The notes under the pieces were generated by a model that had not been told where the DNA came from, did not search any database, and was given only the letters and a program-made list of their open reading frames with translations. From Angiostrongylus vasorum (lineage: Eukaryota; Nematoda; Chromadorea; Rhabditida; Metastrongylidae), in the NCBI GenBank assembly GCA_018806985.1, contig JADANN010000465.1:682001-746000 (forward strand): a DNA stretch of 64,000 bases. The letters run 5' to 3'. How positions within the stretch are numbered: position 1 is the stretch's first letter; the number at the start of each line of letters is the position of its first letter. Of the stretch, positions 23,901-35,900 are shown piece after piece. The position numbers and the translations under genes were made by a program.

Positions 23901-26900
23901 AAACTCTGTATTTTAAATATCGTCGATTGTTGAATAGAAGCGAAATACCGCATTTATCATTTACTAACGTTTATTGAAAGTTCAAACCTTGTGCAGAAAA
24001 ATTTGAGAAACTGGAATCCAGTTTATTATGAATGCGTCGTTTTCTTGTTCAGCAATCGCGAGGTTGTTAAACAGCATACATTTACTTCCATAGAAAAAAT
24101 CACCAACCATATGCGACCATAAGCGGCTGTTCTTGTCTTCCTCATTGGAAGTCACGTAAAAAAGCGGCTCTGAAGAAGGCGATACTGCCGAAACGTCAGC
24201 TACTGCTGTATTGTATTGTGTTTTTCTATGGAAGTAGATGTATGCTGTTTAACAACCTCGTAATTGCTGAACAAGAAAATCTTCGTGTTCTTCGGTCTTG
24301 TGAAACCTAATAGATATAGGGCTAAAACACGTTAGGCGACAATAGGGAACTTTAGTGATGCCTAACACGATTACGAAACGGAGGAGACCAGAAGAATTTT
24401 TCTGAAAACATTGGAGAATACGGGGGCTACTATGCACCGTTAAACTCGCCGCTCTATCTCATTCAAGAAGCACGTCTGATGAAATCAAAGATTTCTCAGA
24501 ACTTAAATCTATTTCCATGCGGAAAGGTTTTTAAAATTATTAAAAATAGTTAGCTACTAGGTGCTAAAGGCATACAACACTCCGTTATTTGGGACTCTTT
24601 GGAAACGATTCAGTACGGCTTCTTCGAGCATGTATTCTCAGAAAGGAAACCAGTTATTCATTAAATTCTTCTTTTTTCTCTGTATGAACTCCTTAAAATT
24701 TTCTCAATAGGACCTAATACCTAATTTTTTTTCTTTTTTCTCTCCATTAACCGACTTGCCTTTGCATGATTTATCGATATTTCTCTCGATTACTAAGTTA
24801 ACACGACGTCTAAAAAGTTAAACTATTGTGATTTTTAGTTCAATTTCAGGTTAACTGGTTTCAATGCTAATTTCTGCTCTCCATATTGTTCCTATTGACT
24901 TGTTATTGCTGCTAGCATATTGATAGGCTGAGCAAAAGTCAAGCTAGAGCTTCAGTTGGAGGGGTGGATAACACGTGAGCCTCCAGAATGAGTAATTGCG
25001 GGTTCGAAGCGCACCGGTTCCCAGTTTTGCACGTTTCTCAGCACTCTTGTGGTTGTATTTCACATAATATGCTGCCATGAAAGAAGGAATGGGCAGTAAA
25101 TAAAGGTTGAAACATTGCAATACGAGGTTGTTAAAAACTTTTATTCGGCCAACGTTTCAGCGTCTTCGCCTTCTTTAGAGTCAGATTGATTCGAGCAGAT
25201 TGTTCACAATCGTTCGTCATCGTCAACAGGATCTTCGAAGTCGCATCGAGTTGAGTCTTCTTGAGAGGGAAATCACTCGAGTGTTGAACCTCTTTTTGCA
25301 GTGCCCTTTTACTCATGACAGTTGTTGACCTATTGCCATTCCATATTTAGAATATTATTACGCTCTGGGATGCATTTCCGCCGATAAAGCGGATCATATC
25401 GGATCAACAACTACGTTTGATGAAAAGGGCAATTCCGAAAGAGATTGTTTATTGACGCCGTGCTCTAACGGATTCGACTCGATGCGATCACGAAGCCTCA
25501 CATCGGAAGGAGGCACCACTGTAGGCAGTCGACTCGAATTATTGTGGCTTTAAATAAGACAAAAGTGCCAAAGCGTTGGCTGAAAAATCTTGTGTAGTCT
25601 CAAGATGCTTTCAGATTTTGGATGTACTCTTACCGGTACTTGTTCTTTCGACATTTTATTTCTTCGTAAACCACGTCGAGTCGATCTTTCTTCCATCGTA
25701 TTGAAGTATCCATGTACCATATTGCTCCGAATTCTTTCGCCGTCATCTGAATATAATGGAAAAGTGAATGGATTGAAGAAGAAAAATACAACGGACCAGT
25801 TTCGTCTCTTTCACGCATTGTCGTTTATTGTCGCAGGAGTGTTTATCGATAAACCTTCACGCTAATCCTCGATTGTTCATGTCTATTACCTTCCATTAGT
25901 CTCACGAAGATAAAAAAGAGTATCAGCGGCAACAAAGTATACGCGGCGATGTCATTCAAAAATGTATTCCTGTAGGCATTTTTCATGCATTTTCTTTTCC
26001 GCCTGAAGTGATTGATGTTGGAGGAGTCCTTAGCCTTACATGAAATTATAAGGTACAGTCTTCTCACGAACATATTCAGATGCAAAAAGCGTCATTGGCC
26101 GAGAGGCTGAACAAGAAGCTCCGAGTGTTCAGCAGGCTTTAAAAAAGGAATAAAATGTCCGACGTTGGCCAATCCCTCAATATGTGCCATGTATTTACTG
26201 CAAAACAGACGACTGAATGCATCGTTGACTTAGCATTGAATTGCGGTGGCCTACCGATCTATCAAGTCGGCTTTTTTGTCCTCCCAGACAAGTCTGATAC
26301 CAACTGGCCGGACCATGTGTTTACTGCAGATCACCCCTACCCACTGCTACACATTCGGCTCTCACAACAGAGAATAGATGACTGCCTAGTTAGGAACGCT
26401 TAGTCCAAATGAAAGTTTGGTCGTTTCGCGACAAAGCTGTTGTTCCGGCAACAGACGATAATTTTCCCGTTATTAGAACAGTGTAGAAAATGACAGTTAT
26501 GGAAGAGGCTTTGTTCTCTTCCAAATTTATTTCGAATATTAAATCCGTTTAGTTTAACTTCCTCTTATAATCCTGAAGAATTTCGAATGGAAATCTCTGT
26601 TCCTAAATTTGCTAGAGAACACGACATACACACAAGCAAAACAACGATGCAGGTCACCATGATATCCTACTGGATTCTACTGGACGAAATCCCGCTCGCT
26701 CAATTGCTGTCGTGTTCGAATTACGAACCTTGACGTAGAAAAGTTCACAAAGTAGGTTAGGCAGGCTTTCGAGGGTGAGAATTTCATCCTCCAATGTGAA
26801 GAATTTCTACTTTGCAGGCAAATATCATTTAAGGTTTATATTGCAACTGGCAAGGTTCACAACTAGCTGAGATATATTGGTATAAAATTGAAAAGGGATA

Positions 26901-29900
26901 TTATTTCTGCCTGTTATGATCCGTTCAAAGGTTACATAGCCGCAAAAGTCTGAAATCAGGCTATGAGTGTAGACGACATTTGTCATCTCGGTCCTGAACG
27001 AGCCTTTTTTATGACCTTTCGAAAGGACATTTGTTAGGAGGCTCACTCAGTTGCTTAAACGTTTATTCATAGATAGTGATGAAGAGCACTGTTGAACAGG
27101 ACTCTGAGTGAAAAATACGATGTTCTTCACTTTCATTCAGCGGCGATGATCGACAGCAAATTTTTCGAGATCTTTGATAAGAATGAACGGATAATTTGCG
27201 GCCATTAAGTGGAATCAGCACATTATCAAAAAGAAACACGGATAGAAGGACAAAGAATGAAGTAACTGGCGTTGGACAGGTATCTAGGGCTGTGCTATGC
27301 ACGTCAGTTCATTCGTAGTTCATCGTAAACGTGATTGGATGTATATTTGGCTTTTATTGCTCTGTGATTTGCGAGGGCCTACAGATGTATAAATTTACTG
27401 CGGTTGTTTAATTCCTCCATACAAGTTTTGTGCCAATTTGTCGAATTCGGAGAGAAGGGCTTAGTTTGCCCGTGGCACGAGCGGCAACCAAGGACCTTAT
27501 GGGTAATCCAGGCCACCTCTTATCAAAGCGCTACACGAGCACCTACTACCTCGAATAAATCCAAAACCAAGAATGTTATGTAAGTAATTCCACAAATGGT
27601 TGAAAATCCGTGACAATCCTAAGTGATCGAGGAAAGTAGTCAATCTCCTTCTCGAAAAAATGTTCAAAAGAAGAAACGACGAACCGCAATTACTATTGGC
27701 TTCCATCTGTACTCTTCCAAACGTCCCACATGGATCGGATAATCATGGAATGGAAAGTCTCGTAAGTCAACCAAGCACTTTTCCTTCAAACAAAAAATTT
27801 GAGCTGGAATTTGTGTGAGGAAGAAGAACATCTGCATAATGTTTTCCACAAGTTCTTGTTTACAGGAAAAGAAACAAAGAACACATGCCATGCAGAACTT
27901 CATTTACCTTCAACTCGTTAATCGATCTGTTATCCAGTCCTAAATTATAAATGACGAGTTTTTGTTGCGGCCACAATTTCCTAATATTAGCTATCTGAAG
28001 GTAAGAAAAACTCGAAACAATAGAACGAATATAGAATTGAGAGAGAGGAGAAATTGGATTCTGTAACAAAACATTTCTCTTCCGGTTATAACAAGACGAC
28101 TGAAACCTCAAAAAGATATTGCTTTCCCTACTGCCATCGACCTTTTCACCAAGTTTTTTTTAGCTGTAATGCTATGTCAGGGATTTTATGAGGTTTGTGA
28201 AAAGTGAAGAATTCGTTTGTCGGATGCTGGATGGCACATTCGTTTACTGAGTTCAAGCGAAATGCAATGGTGATCTCCCGAGCCGCAACCATAACGAGCA
28301 TTGATGGCATCCTTCCACTCATATAATAGGCTGGAACCTTCAGAGAACATGCTTTCCCTTTAGGCTATATAAGAAAGGCGTTATCTGACGCACATCGCAC
28401 TTATTAATTTGCAAAATTGAAGCAACTTACAAGTGTTAAACCTTCTTTGTAGTGATTATCCGACATCGCCGTAACAAACATTGGCTTTGGCATATCGTCA
28501 GTCTTCATATTTACAGCGTTACCATCAGAAAGAAGATCTGAAATTTTCCGTCGACGTATGTGAAATATGAGACGTAAAAAAGAATAAGCCTTTGTCAGTA
28601 ATCACTTTCTTAGGAATGCCCCATGCATTCTGCTCTATTCGTAGCATTGTAGAGGAGATTGAATAGGTATTTTGCCCATGCAGCGACTTGCGGGCTCACC
28701 CAATGGTTCATGTCGCTGTTTTTATCTACTGGAATAAGCACGCCTCACAACGGTTTACCGCCTCATAGTGGCTGGGTGTTCCTTGGTTTTGGACTGCGAT
28801 GTACAGAGGAGGTATTCATTCCCCCGACAGGGTCTCCTAAGCTGAGAATCAGTCCGACGTTTCTATCATAAAGTCCAGCTAAGAGCAAACCAATACCAGG
28901 ATTCACCACCGTCCTGGTAACAAACTAATCGCATGGTGGTAAATCTCTCTCTGTTCCATAAAGGGGGGCGACTACTTGTTTTATGGTGTCCGCCTTGGGT
29001 AGACTTTGGCCAGGCTGACCTAGGGACTCCAGGAAGCCACAACGGCTAAACCGGCAAAACTCCAAAAAAGTGGAGATTATGTTGGGGCCCGCACAACCAG
29101 TGAGGATGGGCCGTCCAAGTGTGTGTGTCCAAGTGGAACAAGCATAGTACCAATTCCTTGTTTCTAAAAGGTTTTTAAGTCCTGAGCAAGGAATCGAACC
29201 GAGAACAAACATGTACACATGCCAAATATTGTAATATCCACATTCGAGTAATCCCTTGTTCAATTTAAATGCTTCATAGAACAAAAAGTGAAGGAACCGG
29301 TCGACAACTACATCTCATCGACAGCGGATAAACCACTCACTTCATTCAATTCGTTTGAGAACTTTCAGTTGTTATCAAGCTGCATGCTTCACGATAAAAT
29401 CATGATTCATCCATGATGCGTGAAGCCAGTAATGTTAACTTTTTATGCTTCACGGCTAAGCCGTTGGTCATCGCCATCCATTTAGAACAATTTATCCTAT
29501 GGATATGCCATATGTCCATTACGCTTTTTGAATCTCATAAATCACAAGACCGTTCGTAATCGAGCAACCTCGTGCGTCTTTAATTATAAATATCCAGAAT
29601 TGGAAGTTTTGTAGAGATAGAATGTGGTGTTACCTTGCTGAAAACAAATCTCTTTAGTAACAAAACTCGGACACATCAGTGGGTCCGAGTGACACATTTG
29701 CTCGCCACATACTTCATTCATCTTCTTTCATTCATTTTCTCTATCAGCAGAAATCGTCGAGATGGTCAAGTTTGTCCGCAGGTCCGACTATAGGTCAAAC
29801 GTCTATCATGCTTTTTTTTCTCCTTGAATTGTCGAATGCTTATCAAACGCATTTCCTTTCTAAAATCCTGAGATCACCTTGCTTGGTTCATAGGGTTTTA

Positions 29901-32900
29901 GCACATCGCTGAGAGAAAGTTTTGCTTACCTATGACTAGGGTTCTTCCAGGCAATAGCCTAGCGATTTCTGGGATTATTCGAATAGGTGACCGAGGGCGA
30001 TGTAATTGTCCAAGTCCTATCTATTTCACTGAGAAAAAAAGATTTTGTTCGATAGCAAAACGTGATGGGACATAATCAGTTCTTTTTTATCCGTTAGTGT
30101 CAACTTCGTAAACTTCAATTAAACTCACAAACTTTACATAAACTCCGTACTTTGTCAAGCATTATAGTGGACTGGTACGCAGTAAAACATTTCTTCCTAG
30201 AAAATCGCAGTAGTACTTGATTACTATCCCTCAGCTCAAGCACCACGTTAGACATTGGGATTAGAACACACCGATGTTCTTACATGGACGTGTCCCTTCA
30301 CCTGTTTTTTGTTTTTGCTTTTTTTTCCGGTTTTAATAAGGAATATTCGCACTGTGAAGCAAACATGGTAAAACTACATGTTTTAAACTATTGACTCAAA
30401 AACTATCTTCGGATCGCTGTAATGAACAGAACCCCCTACATTGTTCCACACTGTTCCTCTTTTCAATGAAGAATTCTATAATTAGAGCCAATGCTAGCAA
30501 ATCAGATGGCAATGGACACAGCCATTATTGATTCAGACGTAGTTAAAATTCACCTAAAGTGACATGACGTTATGAAGCTCGTTGTATAGTCGCAAATTTC
30601 ATGTAGTGGGCCGAAAACACCAGCAGAAGTCAAACAAACGCAGTCGAACCGAATCGAACTGTTATGAGCGAAACAATCGCACGTTTTTTTACAGAAGGAA
30701 CAAATCTCGAAACATTCTAAACCTTTCTGGTCTACGAAGTTGACACAAGGTTAATAAAAAAGCTTTATTTGGCTGACATTTCGATGTCTTCGTCCTCCTC
30801 AGTGTTTAACTTTTCATTTACTGTGGACTAATTTTTTAACGGAAGGGTGTGATGTGAAATACAACCAAAATGAAACATTTGCAAAATTTGTACCCCAGTT
30901 CGGATTCGAACCAGCGAATATCCTTCCTGAGGGCTCATGTAGTACCCACTGCATCGCTGAGACCCTTGCTTTGCTGTTCTGTCAATCAATTTTGACTCCA
31001 GCGGTTCCACCAGCTATCGGAAGAGGAGGAAGTGTTGAAGGGAGACAAAGACGCCGAAACGTTTGCCGAATAAACATATTCTACAAACTCGTGTTGCCTT
31101 AATAATCTATGAAAGTAGTGATTACCAAGCTTTAGAAGACGATGTGCTTGAGAATTATTCTAAGCATTTGGCATATCCCTTTACAATGGCATGTTCAAAA
31201 ACAAAATTTTCTTTTCAAACAGACAAATAGCCATAAATGACTACACTGCGCTCCGTGGTTAGCGTGGTGCGTTTCACGGAGTAACACACAGTTGTAGAGA
31301 TCTTGCTGTTTTTCAATGATAATCGACATTCAAGCAAACTTTTTATTGCAGTGGTACCTGTTTTTTTCAATGAAGAAAAGTTCATATTTCTAGACTTCAA
31401 AATAGCCAAATTTAGACCAGTCAGCACTGTGTTAGTTTTTCCTACTTTCCACTGATCCATATCTTCCCCAATTTGACTACAGTGATCCAAACCGAACCGG
31501 AAAGGAAACACCAGCTATTCGTTTCACATAATCCCTGACGATGGTAGCTGTCATTTCATGACGTCACTTTGCTACTCTAGTGACCTGCTGGAGTTCTCTT
31601 TCCGTGACTAGATAAGAACCACCCATTCGACAATTTGCCTGTTAAACGTGCACTTCGAAAATAACAACGTTTCTCCATTTCGCCCTCTAATACCTAGGAA
31701 ACATTTCCCCAGTTCTCTATCACTTCTCGTATCATTCGAAACTAAGAAACTGATGACAAGGCGCCGTGGACACTATGGTTGTGATGCCCACCGTTGCGCA
31801 TAAAAACCTAGGTTAGCCTTGTCAAGGGTCGAACAATACCGTCATCTCTCTGAGCTCTGGAAAATGGTACCAGACCCGTCTGGAATCAGCTTGCGTCCTC
31901 CCATTCGTCCTAAAGACTTGCATCTGCCCGAGATAAAGATCTGGGAACGCATTAACGCAGCAACATCAGGATTCCTGGTCGAATCAACTCCAGCAGCGCT
32001 TGAAAAAATCCTCATAGAGCAGCTCAACCGGCATCCAAATCCTAAGGCTTTGGTGGCTGATGAATGCGAGGATGCGAATCGAATGCAAGAAATGCTAGAA
32101 TCCGCACAAGATATGATGTTGGGTAATGTGAAATAAAAGAAAGAAAAGAAATGATCTGAAATGTCAGCAGTGTTGCATAAAGGAAATGGGAGCTATCTGA
32201 TTAGATACGAAGTCACAGCGTGCTGGTTTTGTCGGTAACATGTTAATGGCTTCGAAATGGCCCATGCTACGTTTCTGTTTTCATATTTTGCAAATTTCCT
32301 CGTTGAAATCCCCATGCTTGTGGAGACTTGCAAATTCTGCAGCACGGTTAAACCAGAATTCAAGAGACGACAAGCACTCAACATTCCGTTGAGGAAGAAG
32401 GAAGAAACATCTTCAAGCTACATCCGAACCCACTATGAACGAAACGGAATCATTTCTACAGGTTACGGCTCTAGGACCACAAATCGAATGAGTGGTTAGC
32501 ATGCCATATAAGCATGGATCATATACGAAAAATTGTTACTAAACTTCGCCGCTATATCTACCCTGAAAAATTAAAAGTGGTTCTATTAGAACGATTTTAA
32601 ACACTAAATCTGCATATTGGCGAAACTCTGGGGGACGAGGAGAAAGCGCAGCGGTTAGTGGCGCCGTCGATCAGGAAGGGAAAGCGCTTGTTTGACCCTT
32701 TCCCAAGACTCTCGTCCAATCCACCTGGGAACGCTATATTCAATACCGCAAGGAGAATCAACCCGACCAGCATTCTACGACATTCAAAAAAGAAGACGAA
32801 ATCCTCAATCATCAGCCGAAACAACACGCAAAGTGTTCGGAGACCATTGTGGACGATGAAGGAGAGGAAAACGAACAGAACACAAGAACTGCTAACATCC

Positions 32901-35900
32901 GTACATTATAAATGACGAAGGGTTACGTAAAAATAAGTAAATGAATAATTTCCGAGGCTCTAGGCGTCATAATGTCGTGGGATTGCTTGAAACGTGTTTA
33001 GCATTGGTCACGAACACTGTTTCCTCTCTAGCACTGTTAGATTTTGGGCAAAAATAGGTTTTTGTGCCGTTTGAGTTGGAATTTCCGAGCAAAAAAAGGC
33101 CAGTAGAACTGAATTTTTTTTCTGATCCACTCCACTTTTTTAAACCGTAGTTCGAGGTTATGCACAATAACTCGTTGTTTTTCTGTGGGCATGACTGCTC
33201 AAAGATCCCTTTCTGTTCCACGATTTCCGTTGATCAACGTCTCTGTTTGCCGATGGGGCAGGGGAAACCAATGCCAAACAAGTCGCTATTCTTGAGAATA
33301 CTAAGAAAAAGTCATAACAGTGGTAATATTACCTAGCGTTTTCAAATGAGCCGCATATGTACAATTGAATCGCGTCCCACGAATCTCTGAAGCGGCTGGC
33401 AGTCGATAGCAGAAATCATATCGAACATTGTCCAGCTCGCATACACATTCAGATTCTGGCACAAGGTTTTTTGGTTTCTGCCTTTAAAAATTGTAAATCG
33501 AAGACGATATTACTAAATCAAAGCATGTTTCACTCGAAATTTTCTATGCTTCAGCTTTAAGGAAAATCAACGGATGGATTTTCAAGTTTTGCTACAAGCA
33601 CTTACTGCTACAAGTAGATTAACATGGTGATTCAAAATCAGGTCCCAATAAACAGCATGACCCAAGGCCAGCCAAGTGTTCAGTCCTTCCAGGGTCGACT
33701 ACTTTGTAGCAGACTTCTCGGCGAGAAGCTCTGTCCGCCAGCTAATGTCAGTCGTAGACACCAGGAGACGCTCTGGCAGGGCTATCACAAGATTCCAGGG
33801 TGAAACATCTCCACAAGCATCCAAAAACATTAGTGAAGACGGGAGTTACAGCCGAACTCGCACATTAAACTGGAGATCTCCCTGGATGACGGATTTCGGC
33901 AGAAGAAGTCGGAAGGAAAGAATGTCAGGTTCTGCCCAGTGTGTAAAATTAGGTCATTGATATAGAACAATTAGTACTCTATTAAGAAAACCTTACAACC
34001 GACCCCAGCAGCACATCTCTAGTAACCCAGGAATACTTCGTACCCAAGATAAGGGATAAAACTATTCTCTCTCTTTTCTTGTCTCTTTCCGTCCTCTTTC
34101 TCTCTTTCTCTCTCTACCCGCAGTGGTTACCATAGCGACCGGTGAAGACGTATGAACTCACAAGCTTGCGGTTATTCTGAAAATTTACAAGCTGCGCAAT
34201 AGTTTTGATTTCCCGAATATATTACTAAACTAGCTCTCTGAGCTCCTCACAGGTCGTATGATGTGATCGAAATAAGAAAACCAATACAACTTCTTTCCAT
34301 TATGAGTAATCCACAAAGAAAATTTCGACCACGGGATCGATTCTGATTTGGGTTTGTGGTTTTGTAGTTCACATGTTCTGTTAAGTAGACCCTTCTGCTC
34401 TTCACGAAACGTAGTTTACGCTATTCCTCAAAAATAATCAAAGAGTTTTCTTCTTAACTCAATCATTAACGAATAGTTCATACACGCTCAGTTAAAAGCC
34501 GACATGGAATGAAAACTAGCCATTAGCAGCTATCAAATGTGCATTATCTAAGAGAGCATTCTAAACATAACGGGTAATAAAATGTGAATGACGTCGACAA
34601 CAAAGAGAAGAAAAATCGTGACGAATGTCGTAATCATCTTCGGTGAAACTGATTTCCTTTTGAAAGCTGAAGGATAATCGTTATGTTGTTTTCCTACAGA
34701 AGAAGAATTACCACTAGAGATAGAGTTCAGTAGATGTGGAAATCTAAACATAATTAGTCATCACATCCTCTCCTCAGGATTAGAAAACTGCCTGCTCAAC
34801 TGTTTATCAAACTGCCAACCACAGCTAGTTCACAAATTTCTGGCGTTATATTCGTTGGTAAGGTGAGTGGAGCAAAAGACACGCACAAACGGGCAAAAAC
34901 CATACGGACTACTCCAGAATGACCAAATCATGGACCAACTCAACACGTCTCACTACCACATACCCGAACAGAGGGGGCGCGTGTAGCGCAGTTGATGGAG
35001 GCACCCTAAAATACAGATGGGATCGATCCCGCACTCCATGCTCGCCAAGCGTCTCCTTCCTCAAGGGTCGGCAAATTGGTAGCAGACTTGTCTAGGAGGA
35101 TAGCAGCATTGGCTCGAGACATCGGTAGGTCATCGCGAGTAAAAGCCAAATATGCATTCAATCACCTCCAGCGATGCTTAATGTGGTCAAATGCATGGCG
35201 CATCCCTTACGGATTAATCAATGCCGAAAGTCTTTATCATTGTTTTATACCTGAAGAGACAACGTAGGAAAACCATTAAAGACTATCTGACGTTTTGCAT
35301 ACAAAGTTGATTCTACGAGTCATCTATATTTGTGGCTATTGCTAAGGCTTAACCTGCTGTGGAAAACAGATCTTTCAGAATACACAAGCACTAAAAGCGC
35401 GCGTACCCACTGCAAATTCCACATACTAAGGAGAAACGAGGAGAGATACTGGATGAACCAATTTTCTGCTTGCTTCTAATGACCAACTTTTGCGGGATTG
35501 GACCAAAAATCTGGCGTTCATTTCAAGAACCTTCAACTACTGCGCTAAACTTCTAGCACCAGCCCAATTAACCTAATATACTATGAAACTCTACAGGAAT
35601 CTTAAAAATTTGGACGATGGGATGGCTGACACAGAAATCACTCTTGAATACTGGCAGTTGATCACAATCCGAGAAAATGGCTTTCCCAAATTTCACAAGA
35701 CTGATTTGTGAAAAAATGGTAAGCCAATGTTAGTTATTTGCTAGTTTTCTCAGAAACCAATGAAAGCAATTCGATGTTTTTTCTTCAAATACCAACCTCG
35801 TGTCTACTTATTGAAAAAAAACATCGGATTATCAATCAGTGCCGAGGTTAACAGAAAGTCGGGCCTGTGATTTGCTACGTGAAGTGCCAGTAGAAGTGCC

